From: Bacillus sp. Y1
GTDB taxonomy: Bacteria; Bacillota; Bacilli; Bacillales; Cytobacillaceae
Reading direction: 5' to 3'
Length of the DNA stretch: 64,000 nucleotides
NCBI RefSeq assembly: GCF_003586445.1
Contig: NZ_CP030028.1
Span: 882,501-946,500, forward strand
This document shows positions 18,213-29,408 of the stretch, one piece after another (positions within the stretch are counted from its first letter, which is position 1; the number at the start of each line of letters is the position of its first letter). Position numbers and translations under genes: made by a program. Under the pieces are notes generated by a model that had not been told where the DNA came from, ran no database searches, and worked only from the letters and a program-made list of their open reading frames with translations.

Positions 18213-19700
18213 ATGAGTAATCGTGTAATTGTTAATGCAGACGTAACAAAAGGGAAAATTAATAAAAATATCTATGGCCATTTTGCTGAGCATCTTGGCA
18301 GATGTATATATGAAGGAATTTGGGTAGGAGAAGATTCTTCGATTCCCAATACGAAGGGAATTCGGAACGATGTATTAGCAGCGCTTAAGCAATTAAAGGT
18401 TCCGGTTCTTCGATGGCCGGGTGGTTGCTTTGCTGATGAATACCATTGGAAGGATGGAATTGGTCCAAAGGAAAACCGTAAGCGTATGGTGAACACGCAT
18501 TGGGGTGGAGTCGTCGAAAACAACCACTTCGGAACGCACGAATTTATGCTTCTTTGTGAATTGCTAGAATGTGAGCCCTATATTTGTGGAAACGTGGGTA
18601 GCGGAACCGTTCAAGAAATGTCCGAGTGGGTTGAATATATGACCTTTGAAGGCGAATCACCAATGGCGAACTGGCGTCGTGAAAATGGAAGAGATGAGCC
18701 TTGGAACATGAAGTATTTTGGTGTAGGCAATGAAAACTGGGGCTGTGGCGGTAACATGCGACCAGAATACTATGCGGATCTGTATCGCCGTTATCAAACG
18801 TACGTCCGAAACTATGGCCAAAACAAAATATATAAAATTGCTGGTGGTGCCAACGTAGATGACTACAATTGGACCGAAGTATTAATGAAAAATGCTCATT
18901 GGTTAATGGATGGTCTAAGTCTACACTATTACACCATTCCTGGTGACTTTTGGCTTGGAAAGGGATCAGCTACTGATTTCCCTGAAGATGAGTGGTTCAT
19001 TACCATGAAAAAAGCTCTACACATGAACACATTGATAACAAAGCATAGCACCATTATGGATAAGTACGACCCTGATAAGCGTATTGGCATGATCATTGAT
19101 GAGTGGGGTACATGGTTTGATGTTGAACCAGGAACAAATCCAGGCTTTTTATATCAGCAAAATACGATTCGTGACGCATTAGTGGCTGGCTTGCATTTTA
19201 ACATCTTCCACGAACATAACGATCGTGTTCAAATGACGAATATTGCTCAAACCGTAAACGTATTACAAGCCATGATTTTAACGGAAGGGGAAAAGATGAT
19301 TCTTACTCCAACGTATCATGTATTTGATATGTACAAAGTTCACCAGGATGCTGAGCGTATCGCTGTAGATTCAACATTCGGTGAGTATGAGTACAACGGA
19401 GAAAAGCTTCCACAAGTAACCGCTTCTGCTTCTAAAAATGCAGAGGGAACCATTCATGTGAGCTTATGTAATATTGATCATCAAAACTTATCTGTTCTAG
19501 AACTTGACCTTCGTGGAGTGAATGCTGGAACTTCAAAGGTAAAAGGCACCATTTTAACAGCAGCAAGCATGAACGCTCACAATACCTTTGAGCAACCTGA
19601 AGTGGTGAAACCGGTAGAATTCACAAGCTTTACAGTGGAAAACAACAAGTTATCTATCAAGTTACCTCCAATGAGTGTTGTTACTTTATCCGTAGAATAG
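18213..19700 (+). CDS. abfA: GH51 alpha-L-arabinofuranosidase
   Basis: 495 aa intracellular exo-enzyme removing alpha-L-arabinofuranosyl residues from arabino-oligosaccharides. Seen: N-terminal [20 protein letters not shown], acid/base Glu in [13 protein letters not shown], nucleophile Glu in IIDEWGTWF, and a C-terminal beta-sandwich. No signal peptide. ATG 18213 with TAGGAGGTAGG upstream, 12 bases after transketolase. It resembles AbfA of B. subtilis. Confidence 0.92.
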   Translation: MSNRVIVNADVTKGKINKNIYGHFAEHLGRCIYEGIWVGEDSSIPNTKGIRNDVLAALKQLKVPVLRWPGGCFADEYHWKDGIGPKENRKRMVNTHWGGVVENNHFGTHEFMLLCELLECEPYICGNVGSGTVQEMSEWVEYMTFEGESPMANWRRENGRDEPWNMKYFGVGNENWGCGGNMRPEYYADLYRRYQTYVRNYGQNKIYKIAGGANVDDYNWTEVLMKNAHWLMDGLSLHYYTIPGDFWLGKGSATDFPEDEWFITMKKALHMNTLITKHSTIMDKYDPDKRIGMIIDEWGTWFDVEPGTNPGFLYQQNTIRDALVAGLHFNIFHEHNDRVQMTNIAQTVNVLQAMILTEGEKMILTPTYHVFDMYKVHQDAERIAVDSTFGEYEYNGEKLPQVTASASKNAEGTIHVSLCNIDHQNLSVLELDLRGVNAGTSKVKGTILTAASMNAHNTFEQPEVVKPVEFTSFTVENNKLSIKLPPMSVVTLSVE

Positions 19701-19713
19701 GCGGGTGGAAGGT

Positions 19714-19986
19714 TTGAGCGGGAAAAGCTTATGTAAAGGCTGCGTAGAAAGCGTGATTGTCACTGAAGAAGTGATAGAGGAACTGATAAAAGAAATGGAA
19801 GAACAGCCAAGCCTAATCGTTTCTGAAGAAGTCTATCAAGAGCGATTAACAGCTTGTGAAGGCTGTTCATCATTGCAATATGGAACTACTTGTGCTCATA
19901 GCGGATGTATTGTCCGCTATCGAGCTAAGTTTAAAAACAAAAGCTGTCCTTTTGCTGGGAAGCCAAAATGGGAAAAAGTTAGCTAA
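19714..19986 (+). CDS. Small cysteine-rich protein, DUF6171-like
   Basis: About 90 aa, function unknown. Seen: CKGC near the N-terminus, then CEGC, CAHSGC and a final CP, seven cysteines with CxxC spacing suggesting a zinc-ribbon or other metal site, and an acidic helical middle. The frame opens at GTG 19705, but TTG 19714 is better placed behind GGTGGAAGG. It lies within 15 bases of the GH51 gene and clearly belongs to the operon. I cannot assign a role; it might be a metal-binding adaptor, and it has no membrane segment. Confidence 0.75.
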   Translation: MSGKSLCKGCVESVIVTEEVIEELIKEMEEQPSLIVSEEVYQERLTACEGCSSLQYGTTCAHSGCIVRYRAKFKNKSCPFAGKPKWEKVS

Positions 19987-19990
19987 ATAG

Positions 19991-21556
<1,566 letters not shown>

Positions 21557-21566
21557 GCGTGAGTTC

Positions 21567-21595
21567 TTCCATATCATCCTTGTGGTGATATGGAA
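21567..21595 (+). other. Intercistronic hairpin before the mutarotase gene
   Basis: TTCCATATCA (21567-21576) pairs perfectly with TGATATGGAA (21586-21595); 9-base loop and no T tract. It is the third such element in the locus. Confidence 0.6.
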
Positions 21596-21634
21596 TCATT
21601 TATATTCATCGTTTTAAGGAAAGGTTGGACGAAA

Positions 21635-22678
21635 ATGAAGGTCAATAAGCAATACTTTGGACAAATCAATGGCACAACCGTAGATACATATACATTTGTA
21701 AATGATGGTGGAATGAGCGTAAGCTGTATTACTTTAGGATGTATTATCACAAAGATCATCACTCCAGATCGAAATGGATTGATGGAAAACGTAGTGATTG
21801 GTTATGACTCCATCGATGAATATCTAGCAGACTCGTATTTTTTAGGAGCAGTTATTGGTAGATTTGCTGGACGCATAGCAGGAGCTTCCTTTGAATTAGA
21901 CGGCAAAACCTTTTCCTTGGCAAAAAATAATAATGGGAACCATCTTCATGGTGGAATTAAGGGTTTTGACAAGGTCATATGGGATGCTGAAGTTCATGAG
22001 AGTGAAGATGAGGCAGGAGTACAGTTTTCCTACTTTAGTCCAGACGGGGAAGAAGGGTATCCAGGAAATCTGAAAGTAACGGTTACCTACACGTTAAACA
22101 ATCATAATGAGTTAAAGATTTCCTATAAAGGATTATCCGATCAGAAGACGATCCTAAACATGACTAACCACTCCTATTTTAATTTAAGTGGAGATTTAAA
22201 ACGTGATACTCTGGATCACTCTCTATTAATAAAAAGTAGTAAATACCTTGAATTGAACGACGAGCTTCTGCCAATACAGACCGCAGATGTGAAGAATACT
22301 CCGTTTGATTTTACCGCTGGACGTGTCATACGAGAAGGAGCAGAATCCAACCATCCGCAAAATAAACTAGCTGGTGAAGGGTATGACCATCCATTTTTAT
22401 TAGACTTACGTCATGATGAAGAGATTGTATTAAAGGATGAAGAAAGTGGTCGTAAGTTAACGATTGAAACAGATGAAGTGGCTTTGGTTTTGTATTCTGG
22501 GACACAAATCAAAGCAGAAGGGGAGATCCGAGGTGTTCCCGCTCGAAAGTATCTAGGTCTTTGCTTAGAAACTCAAGGGTTACCTGATGCCGTTCATCAT
22601 CCAGAATTTCCTAGCTGCATCATTGAGAAGGATCAGCCGTTTACATCAAGTACAACCTATAAATTTGGAACGTTTTAA
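21635..22678 (+). CDS. Aldose 1-epimerase (mutarotase)
   Basis: About 347 aa GalM-type mutarotase interconverting alpha and beta anomers of the sugar released by the glycosidases. Seen: NHLHGGIKGFDK (catalytic His), NMTNHSYFNLSG (second His) and the C-terminal CLETQGLPDAVHHPEFPS with the catalytic Glu. The frame begins at 21590, but that part overlaps the hairpin; ATG 21635 follows AAGGAAAGGTTGG and starts the family homology. It likely supplies the arabinose anomer used by AraA. Confidence 0.88.
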   Translation: MKVNKQYFGQINGTTVDTYTFVNDGGMSVSCITLGCIITKIITPDRNGLMENVVIGYDSIDEYLADSYFLGAVIGRFAGRIAGASFELDGKTFSLAKNNNGNHLHGGIKGFDKVIWDAEVHESEDEAGVQFSYFSPDGEEGYPGNLKVTVTYTLNNHNELKISYKGLSDQKTILNMTNHSYFNLSGDLKRDTLDHSLLIKSSKYLELNDELLPIQTADVKNTPFDFTAGRVIREGAESNHPQNKLAGEGYDHPFLLDLRHDEEIVLKDEESGRKLTIETDEVALVLYSGTQIKAEGEIRGVPARKYLGLCLETQGLPDAVHHPEFPSCIIEKDQPFTSSTTYKFGTF

Positions 22679-22707
22679 ATAGGCATTGGAAAAGGAGGAG
22701 TACCGAA

Positions 22708-23931
22708 ATGGAGAATTATATAGCAGACGTCATGACTTTGAGCCAACAATGTGACTGTGGAAATCATCATAATGCGATTCCGATTGAAGCGATAAAGATT
22801 GGAAATGATGCTCTGAAAGAAGCCGCTCAATTTATTCAAAGAAAAGCTTATCAAAAAGTGGTTATTGTGGCAGATGCACAAACGTATAAGGCTGGAGTCG
22901 AAAGATTCGCTGAACACTTAAAAGAAAAGAATATTCCTTTTTCAGTAACTATTTTAAAACCAGACGAAAATAATGATGTCGTTGCCGATGAAAAATGTCT
23001 TGTTCAGGCGTTACTTGACATTCCGACAGAAGCTGATGTTCTCATCGCTTTTGGGGCGGGAACGATTCATGACATCATACGTTTTTGTGCGACAAAGCTA
23101 AAAATTCCGTTTATCTCCGTACCATCTGCTCCTTCAGTTGATGGATTTACGTCATTAGGTGCTCCTCTCATCGTTCGCGGAGTAAAAACGACCTTTCAGA
23201 TGAGTTCGCCTATTGCTGTTTTTGCTGATTTAACGATTCTACAGTCTGCTCCAAGAGAAATGATTGCAGCAGGGTTTGGTGATATGATGGCCAAATATAC
23301 GTCTCTAGCTGACTGGAAACTCGGTCACGTAGCAGTTGGGGAACCATATTGCCCTCTATCGGCACAAATCACTAGAGATGCCCTAGAGAATTGTGTGGAA
23401 CATGTGGAGGAAATTGAAGCGGGAGATCAGTTGGGTGTTCGGATTTTAATTGAGGCGCTTATCAAGTCTGGATTAGCTATGCTTTTATTTGGGCAATCTC
23501 ACCCAGCTTCAGGTGGAGAGCATCATCTATCTCACTACTGGGAAATGGAGTTTTTGAAACTGGGCCGTCCTGCCGTTCTTCATGGAGCAAAGGTATCTGT
23601 TGCTACTTTACTATTAGCTGATATTTATAAACGCGAGTTTCTAGAGCTTATTACAGAAGAAAAGAATATGGAGAATATAGATGATCCATTCATAGTTAAA
23701 AATATCCAAGTGCATCTTCCAGTGATCCAATCTATTTATGAAGAAATTCCTCAGCCAGAGAGGCTTCGAGAGATATTAGAAAAATTAAATGGTGCAGTTA
23801 CTCCAGCAGAGCTTGGAATCAGTGAAGAGTTAGTGAATAGAAGCTTACAAGAAGCACACCACCTCCGTAACCGCTTTACAGCATTGAAATTTTTGAATGA
23901 AGTGGCAAAAGTGAGTCCTCAATATGTTTAA
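22708..23931 (+). CDS. araM: AraM, sn-glycerol-1-phosphate dehydrogenase
   Basis: 407 aa, iron-alcohol-dehydrogenase-like fold. Seen: nucleotide-binding GAGTIHDI, SVPSAPSVDGFTSLGAPL, metal-binding residues in GDMMAKYTSLADWKLGH, HPASGGEHHLSHYWE and LHGAKVSVAT. In B. subtilis AraM is a Ni2+-dependent NAD(P)-linked enzyme that makes sn-glycerol-1-phosphate from DHAP, feeding PcrB-type prenyl ether lipids, and lies in the ara operon, as here. ATG 22708 after AAAGGAGGAG. Why it is co-expressed with arabinose genes is not known. Confidence 0.9.
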   Translation: MENYIADVMTLSQQCDCGNHHNAIPIEAIKIGNDALKEAAQFIQRKAYQKVVIVADAQTYKAGVERFAEHLKEKNIPFSVTILKPDENNDVVADEKCLVQALLDIPTEADVLIAFGAGTIHDIIRFCATKLKIPFISVPSAPSVDGFTSLGAPLIVRGVKTTFQMSSPIAVFADLTILQSAPREMIAAGFGDMMAKYTSLADWKLGHVAVGEPYCPLSAQITRDALENCVEHVEEIEAGDQLGVRILIEALIKSGLAMLLFGQSHPASGGEHHLSHYWEMEFLKLGRPAVLHGAKVSVATLLLADIYKREFLELITEEKNMENIDDPFIVKNIQVHLPVIQSIYEEIPQPERLREILEKLNGAVTPAELGISEELVNRSLQEAHHLRNRFTALKFLNEVAKVSPQYV

Positions 23932-23949
23932 TAAGGAAAGGTGAAGACC

Positions 23950-24900
23950 ATGCAAAAGGTAGAGACATTAAACAATCCAATATTGTTACAACGAGCAGAC
24001 CCATGGGTGTATAAGCACACAGACGGCTATTATTATTTCACTGCTTCTGTTCCTGAATTTGATTTAATTGAGTTAAGAAGGGCAGAAACCATCCAAGAAC
24101 TAGGGGAAGCAGAACCGGTTGTAGCTTGGCGAAAATACGAATCAGGACCAATGAGTGCAAATATTTGGGCACCGGAGCTTCATTACATTGATGGAAAATG
24201 GTATATCTACTTTGCAGCCGCACGAGCAGTTGACATTTTTGACCACCGCATGTATGTCCTTGAAAATGATTCAGCTAATCCTTTAGAGGGTGAATGGGTA
24301 GAAAAAGGTCAAGTGAAAACAGATTGGGAATCCTTTTCTCTAGATGCAACCACCTTCGAACATAAAGGGGAGAGATACTATGTATGGGCACAACGCGATC
24401 CTAACATTGTAGGAAACTCTAACCTATATATAGCCAAAATGGTGAGCCCTTGGGAAATTGAAGGTCCTCAAGTGATGATTACACAACCAGAATATGACTG
24501 GGAGACCATCGGATTTTTAGTGAATGAGGGAGCAGCTGTATTAAAGAGAAACGGTAAGATTTTTATGACTTACTCAGCGAGCAAAACCGATTTCAATTAT
24601 TGCATGGGCCTTTTAACGGCAGATGAGGATAGTGACTTGCTTGACACTAAGTCTTGGAAAAAAGCTGATAAGCCAGTTTTCCAAACAAGTGAAGAAAATG
24701 GCCAGTATGGTCCAGGTCATAATAGCTTTACTGTATCCGAAGATGGTACACAGGATATTCTGATTTATCATGCTCGTAACTACAAAGAAATTGAAGGAGA
24801 TCCACTGTGGGATCATAATCGCCATACTCGTGCGCAGGTATTTACATGGAATGAAGATGGAACACCAAATTTTGGCGTACCTGTAAGGGATGCAAAATAG
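23950..24900 (+). CDS. GH43 exo-alpha-1,5-L-arabinofuranosidase, copy 1
   Basis: About 316 aa single-domain five-bladed propeller without signal peptide. Seen: QRADPWVYKHTDGYYYFTA (base Asp), DWESFSLDAT (second Asp), LVNEGAAV (acid Glu), YGPGHNSFT. The pattern is that of GH43 exo-arabinofuranosidases such as Streptomyces Araf43A. The frame opens at GTG 23941; ATG 23950 follows GGAAAGGTGA at proper distance. The next gene is a close paralogue in tandem. Confidence 0.87.
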   Translation: MQKVETLNNPILLQRADPWVYKHTDGYYYFTASVPEFDLIELRRAETIQELGEAEPVVAWRKYESGPMSANIWAPELHYIDGKWYIYFAAARAVDIFDHRMYVLENDSANPLEGEWVEKGQVKTDWESFSLDATTFEHKGERYYVWAQRDPNIVGNSNLYIAKMVSPWEIEGPQVMITQPEYDWETIGFLVNEGAAVLKRNGKIFMTYSASKTDFNYCMGLLTADEDSDLLDTKSWKKADKPVFQTSEENGQYGPGHNSFTVSEDGTQDILIYHARNYKEIEGDPLWDHNRHTRAQVFTWNEDGTPNFGVPVRDAK

Positions 24901-24918
24901 AAGAAATCGGAGGAGTCC

Positions 24919-25869
24919 ATGATGGTGAAAACAGAAGATAAAAATCTAATTTTAGAGCAAAGAGCCGATCCATGGGTCTACAAGCATACTGATGGATATT
25001 ATTATTTTACGGCATCTGTCCCTGAATACGATCGAATTGAGGTACGTCGTTCAAAGACATTACATGGAATTGCAGAGGCAGAACCAGTTGTGGCATGGAG
25101 AAAGCATGAGACTGGGCCAATGAGTTCATTAATATGGGCGCCGGAGCTTCATTTTATTAACGGAAGCTGGTATATCTACTTTGCAGCTGCTAAGTCAAAA
25201 GAAATCATCAACGGTTTGTTTGATCACCGTATGTTTGTCATTGAAAATAAGTCTGCTAACCCATTAGAAGGTACATGGGAGGAAAAGGGACAAATTAAAA
25301 CCGATTGGGAATCCTTTGCATTAGATGCGACATCCTTTGAGCATAATGGGCAGCATTACTTGGTTTGGGCACAGAAGGATCCTAATATAAGAGGAAACTC
25401 TAATCTGTATATCGCTCCTTTAGAAAATCCTTGGACCATCAAAAGTCCTCAGGTGATGATTACCAAACCAGAGTTTGACTGGGAAACGATTGGCTTTTGG
25501 GTAAACGAAGGTGCTGCTGTGATTAAAAGAAATGGTCGTGTGTTCATTTCTTATTCAGGAAGTGCAACAGATGAAAACTACTGCATGGGATTGATTTCAG
25601 CAGATGAAACTAGTGATCTATTAGATCCTAACTCTTGGACGAAATCGGATAAACCCGTATTTCAAACGAACCGTGAAGCGGGACAATATGGTCCAGGTCA
25701 TAATAGCTTTACTGTTTCAGAAGATGGAACTTTGGATATTCTTGTTTATCATGCACGAACATATACAGAGATTGTTGGAGATCCATTGTACGATCCGAAT
25801 CGACATACACGAGCTCAAGTGTTTACGTGGAAAGAAGACGGAACACCGTACTTCGGAAAACCTGAGTAA
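24919..25869 (+). CDS. GH43 exo-alpha-1,5-L-arabinofuranosidase, copy 2
   Basis: 316 aa, very similar along its whole length to the preceding gene: RADPWVYKHTDGYYYFTA, DWESFALDAT, WVNEGAAV, YGPGHNSFT. It differs by a short insertion around KEIINGLFDHRM. ATG 24919 or ATG 24922 after CGGAGGAG. A tandem duplication is the obvious origin; diverged loops suggest different preference for linkage or chain length. It is the last enzyme of the operon; a terminator follows. Confidence 0.87.
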   Translation: MMVKTEDKNLILEQRADPWVYKHTDGYYYFTASVPEYDRIEVRRSKTLHGIAEAEPVVAWRKHETGPMSSLIWAPELHFINGSWYIYFAAAKSKEIINGLFDHRMFVIENKSANPLEGTWEEKGQIKTDWESFALDATSFEHNGQHYLVWAQKDPNIRGNSNLYIAPLENPWTIKSPQVMITKPEFDWETIGFWVNEGAAVIKRNGRVFISYSGSATDENYCMGLISADETSDLLDPNSWTKSDKPVFQTNREAGQYGPGHNSFTVSEDGTLDILVYHARTYTEIVGDPLYDPNRHTRAQVFTWKEDGTPYFGKPE

Positions 25870-25892
25870 TTTTTATATGGCTAAAGGAAGAA

Positions 25893-25923
25893 ATTCATAT
25901 CAACCTTTGATATGGATTTTTTC
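25893..25923 (+). terminator. Rho-independent terminator closing the ara operon
   Basis: ATTCATATCAA (25893-25903) pairs with TTGATATGGAT (25907-25917, one G-T), then a T6 tract ending at 25922. Confidence 0.88.
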
Positions 25924-25964
25924 TATTACTGTGACCTCAATTTAAAACAGAAGAAGGTATAACT

Positions 25965-27338
25965 ATGGGAAAATCACTATCATCTAATGAACCACATAAA
26001 CTCACCTTACGAGCCATCACTTGGCCAATTTTTATTGAATTATTTTTACAGACGATTATGGGAAGTACAGACACCATCATGCTCGCTCATATTTCAGATG
26101 ATGCGGTTGCAGCAGTCGGTGTCGCCAATCAATTAGTTTTCTTTGCTATTTTACTTTTTGCTTTTACCTCAACGGGGACAGCGGTTCTGATATCCCAGTA
26201 CTTAGGGGCAGGAATGAGGTTAGAGGCAAAGGAGACCGCGGGTATTTCTATTACGATTAATTTATTAATCGGTCTTGTGGTAAGTGCGCTGATGTTTATT
26301 TTCCAAGGACCACTGCTCGACCTCTTTAAGCTCGAAGAACACATAGCATCTATTGGCCATTCTTACCTTTCCGTTGTAGGTGCAACTTTGTTCTTACAAG
26401 CCTTGCTTGTCACCGTGTCTTCCATTTTACGAGCTTATGGGTTTACGAGAGATGCGATGTTTGTATCTCTTATAATGAACATCATACATCTAATAGGAAA
26501 TGCATTAGTTATTTATGGCTTGTTTGGCATGCCTGTATTTGGGGTCGAGGGAGTGGCGATCTCAACTGCTATTAGTAGGGCGATTGCGCTAGGTATTGCT
26601 CTTTATCTGATGTATAAAAGACTTCCGATCAAGGTCGAGCTTAAGGATTATACGCATTTTGATGTATCTAAGGTCAAAAAGATTCTGCAAATTGGCGTGC
26701 CTGCTGCCAGCGAGCAGTTATGCTATAACACAAGTCAAATGGCGATTACCGCCATTACTGCCTTAATGGGTGCTGCGGCTTTAACGACTCGAGTCTACAC
26801 CTGGAACATTATGACGTTCATCTTGTTGTTTGGACTCGCGATGGGACAAGGAACTCAAATCTTAATCGGTTATCGTGTTGGTGCCGGTGACTTTGACGGA
26901 GCGTACCGCCAACTTCTTAAAAGCTTAAAATCTAGCTTTATTATCACCATCCTGATAGCGGTCTTTGTTGCGGTGTTCCGAGTTCCGTTAATGAACATCT
27001 TTACGGATAACAAGGAGATTATTCATGTTGGTAGTCAACTGTTGTTGCTCTGCCTAATTCTTGAACCGGGCAGAACGTTTAATCTATTAGTGGTCAATGC
27101 ACTTCGGGCCACCGGCGATGCGACTTTCTCCGTAAAAATGGGAGTTCTGTCCATGTGGGTAATCGGTGTACCCGTCGCATATGTCCTTGGCATCCACTTC
27201 GGATTAGGGCTCTACGGAGTCTGGATCGCCTTTATTGTTGACGAGTGGCTAAGAGGAATTGTGATGTATTTTAGATGGAGAAGCAGAGTGTGGGAGAAAA
27301 AGGTGCTTGTTGTGAAGGAAGAAGTGGCTAGTTTATAA
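25965..27338 (+). CDS. MATE family efflux transporter
   Basis: 457 aa with about 12 membrane segments arranged as two homologous halves; MatE signatures in GSTDTIMLAHISDDAVAAVG and in the second half GLAMGQGTQILIGYRVGAG. It exports drugs or metabolites with Na+ or H+ exchange. ATG 25965 with AGAAGAAGG upstream. It follows the ara operon terminator, so its link to arabinose metabolism is only positional. Confidence 0.9.
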   Translation: MGKSLSSNEPHKLTLRAITWPIFIELFLQTIMGSTDTIMLAHISDDAVAAVGVANQLVFFAILLFAFTSTGTAVLISQYLGAGMRLEAKETAGISITINLLIGLVVSALMFIFQGPLLDLFKLEEHIASIGHSYLSVVGATLFLQALLVTVSSILRAYGFTRDAMFVSLIMNIIHLIGNALVIYGLFGMPVFGVEGVAISTAISRAIALGIALYLMYKRLPIKVELKDYTHFDVSKVKKILQIGVPAASEQLCYNTSQMAITAITALMGAAALTTRVYTWNIMTFILLFGLAMGQGTQILIGYRVGAGDFDGAYRQLLKSLKSSFIITILIAVFVAVFRVPLMNIFTDNKEIIHVGSQLLLLCLILEPGRTFNLLVVNALRATGDATFSVKMGVLSMWVIGVPVAYVLGIHFGLGLYGVWIAFIVDEWLRGIVMYFRWRSRVWEKKVLVVKEEVASL

Positions 27339-27346
27339 GTGTCGTA

Positions 27347-27375
27347 GAACTCAGGAATCCCTGGGTTCTTTTTTA
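27347..27375 (+). terminator. Rho-independent terminator of the MATE gene
   Basis: GAACTCAGG (27347-27355) with CCTGGGTTC (27360-27368, one G-T pair) followed by T6. Confidence 0.88.
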
Positions 27376-27468
27376 TTAAATCTTCTCTACCTATATTAGA
27401 TGAATCTTTACGTCTAATCATGAATAGCATATAGGCAGATAAAGCATTAGTTTAATGGAGGAGTGTTT

Positions 27469-29286
27469 ATGCAACTTTTTTACACGGTCCGCCTTGGGGA
27501 TACACTTTTTCAAATTGCCAGTCGATGGAAGCTTTCCTACGAATCTCTTGCTGCCGCTAATAATATACAGCCACCCTATACGATTTATGTTGGTCAGCAA
27601 CTATCGGTGCCACCGGGAGTGAATAGAGTTCGGGTAAAATCAGGTGATACCATTTTTAACATAGCTCAAACGTTTGGTGTGCCACAATCTGTTATTATTC
27701 AGGCAAATCAGCTTCAACCGCCATATACAATACAAGTGGGGCAATTGCTAACGGTACCTCCGGGGAATCCATTCTATGTCGTTCAGCCTGGAGATACCTT
27801 GTTTCAAATAGCAAACAAATACAACGTCACCACAAGGGGACAAAGTAACTATGAGTTGATTCGACAGGTGAACGAACTTCCAAACTACAATCTTTCACCA
27901 GGAATGCGATTAAGAATTCCGTATGCTCCACCTGGGGATCTTGGTATGATTGCGTATACCTCCAATCGGGGAGGTAGCTACGACCTTTGGGTTTATAATC
28001 TTAGAAACGGTGGGAATGTCCAGCTCACTAATGGATTAGGAGAATCCTATACTACTCCATTTTGGTCACCAGATAGTACCAAGATTGCCTTTGTAGGAAG
28101 AAATGGTGTCTTGTTCATCCTCGATGCAGGGGACGGGAGCACCTCTAGGATTGACCAATTCACTGAAGGAGAAGGGATCTTTTTAGATTGGTCACCAGAC
28201 AGTCAAAGGCTTGCTTATGTTAAAAATAATCAAATCATCTTATATCGAGTGTCTACCCATCAGGTTCAACGAATAGAAGCAGTAAATGCGACGGATGTTC
28301 AGTGGTTTCCAAATGGGCGCGAACTCCTTTATCAAGCTCCTGATGAATTGGGTGTTAGTCAGCTTTATCTTATTGCTACGGATGGTACCGACAACCAGCA
28401 AATTACTGAAAATACAGGCGGAAGATTGAACAATGTTCGCTTATCCCCGAATGGTTTATATGTCTTATACACTAGTCCAGGAGCAAGTATTTCTATTATC
28501 TATACGATCGAACTTACAAGTGGACAAATTTTCGAGGTAAAGGGTGGCCCGCTTGCGAAAAATTATTATCCGATATGGTCATCAGATTCCTCGACAATTG
28601 CTTATAGTGCGACAGCCTTTGAAGATGTAGGCTATTTCTCATTGATTCGTACCACAGGTAGGAAAGGAGAAAATGACCGGACGGTAGCCATATCGTCTTG
28701 CTACGCAACCCCTGTTACTTGGTCGCCAGAATCACCCAAATTAGCTTATCTATCGGGGTGTAATGGAGAAGGAATAGGGAGAGAAATGTGGGTGCTAGAT
28801 TTACGCCATCCCGTTCCGATAAAGATTGTGGAGGGGGGACAAATCAACTCCTTACAATGGTCACCTGTTCCCATTTCATCTTTGAAAAAGACATTTACAA
28901 ATGATAGTTTTAACATCCAATTTCAATACCCGGCACATTGGAAGCAGGTAAGTGATGAAAGATATGAAGGCCCTGATGGATTTTTTCAAGTAGCAGCCAT
29001 ATCTTCCGATGAACCCATCCACACTGTCTGCCAAAATGAAGCCTTCCACCAACTTCTTCCGTACGGTACCAAACCACTTATCCTACAGACAAACATACAA
29101 ACTCAGGAGGCTTGCTATATCTTTCCATCAGAAGATCAACCCGCTGAAATGAGGGGTCAAGCAGCACTAATTGTCCGATATCCAGAACCGATTCAAATCG
29201 GAGACACCTTCTATAATTATTTCATTCTATGGGCAGACCAAAATCACTTATATGAGATTAGCTCCACGCTTACTTTTTTACGATAG
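27469..29286 (+). CDS. LysM-repeat protein with TolB-like beta-propeller
   Basis: About 605 aa. Three LysM modules (about residues 1-48, 53-97 and 101-150, each with GDTLFQIA- or GDTIFNIA-like starts and PP..I.VGQ-L.VPPG ends) are followed by WD40/TolB-type blades (SPDSTKIAFVG, SPDSQRLAYV, SPNGLYVLYTS, WSPESPKLAYLS) and a C-terminal domain of about 130 residues starting near FTNDSFNIQFQYPAHWK. There is no signal peptide, though LysM binds peptidoglycan or chitin; this is usual for spore coat/cortex proteins made in the mother cell. ATG 27469 behind GGAGGAG; the frame opens at GTG 27463. Function is unknown; a spore envelope role is only a suggestion. Confidence 0.78.
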   Translation: MQLFYTVRLGDTLFQIASRWKLSYESLAAANNIQPPYTIYVGQQLSVPPGVNRVRVKSGDTIFNIAQTFGVPQSVIIQANQLQPPYTIQVGQLLTVPPGNPFYVVQPGDTLFQIANKYNVTTRGQSNYELIRQVNELPNYNLSPGMRLRIPYAPPGDLGMIAYTSNRGGSYDLWVYNLRNGGNVQLTNGLGESYTTPFWSPDSTKIAFVGRNGVLFILDAGDGSTSRIDQFTEGEGIFLDWSPDSQRLAYVKNNQIILYRVSTHQVQRIEAVNATDVQWFPNGRELLYQAPDELGVSQLYLIATDGTDNQQITENTGGRLNNVRLSPNGLYVLYTSPGASISIIYTIELTSGQIFEVKGGPLAKNYYPIWSSDSSTIAYSATAFEDVGYFSLIRTTGRKGENDRTVAISSCYATPVTWSPESPKLAYLSGCNGEGIGREMWVLDLRHPVPIKIVEGGQINSLQWSPVPISSLKKTFTNDSFNIQFQYPAHWKQVSDERYEGPDGFFQVAAISSDEPIHTVCQNEAFHQLLPYGTKPLILQTNIQTQEACYIFPSEDQPAEMRGQAALIVRYPEPIQIGDTFYNYFILWADQNHLYEISSTLTFLR

Positions 29287-29343
29287 TGATAGACATAACT
29301 AGGAAAAATGGGGATTTTCCTTAAGAAACCGGCTAATTACCGC

Positions 29344-29377
29344 AAAAAAATCCTCATCTTTACACCAGATGAGGATT
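29344..29377 (-). terminator. Terminator of the minus-strand gene at 29409
   Basis: AATCCTCATCT (29349-29359) with AGATGAGGATT (29367-29377); a T7 run follows on the minus strand (29344-29350). Confidence 0.88.
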
Positions 29378-29408
29378 CATTAATGATTAATTAAATATAT
29401 ATTCTAAA

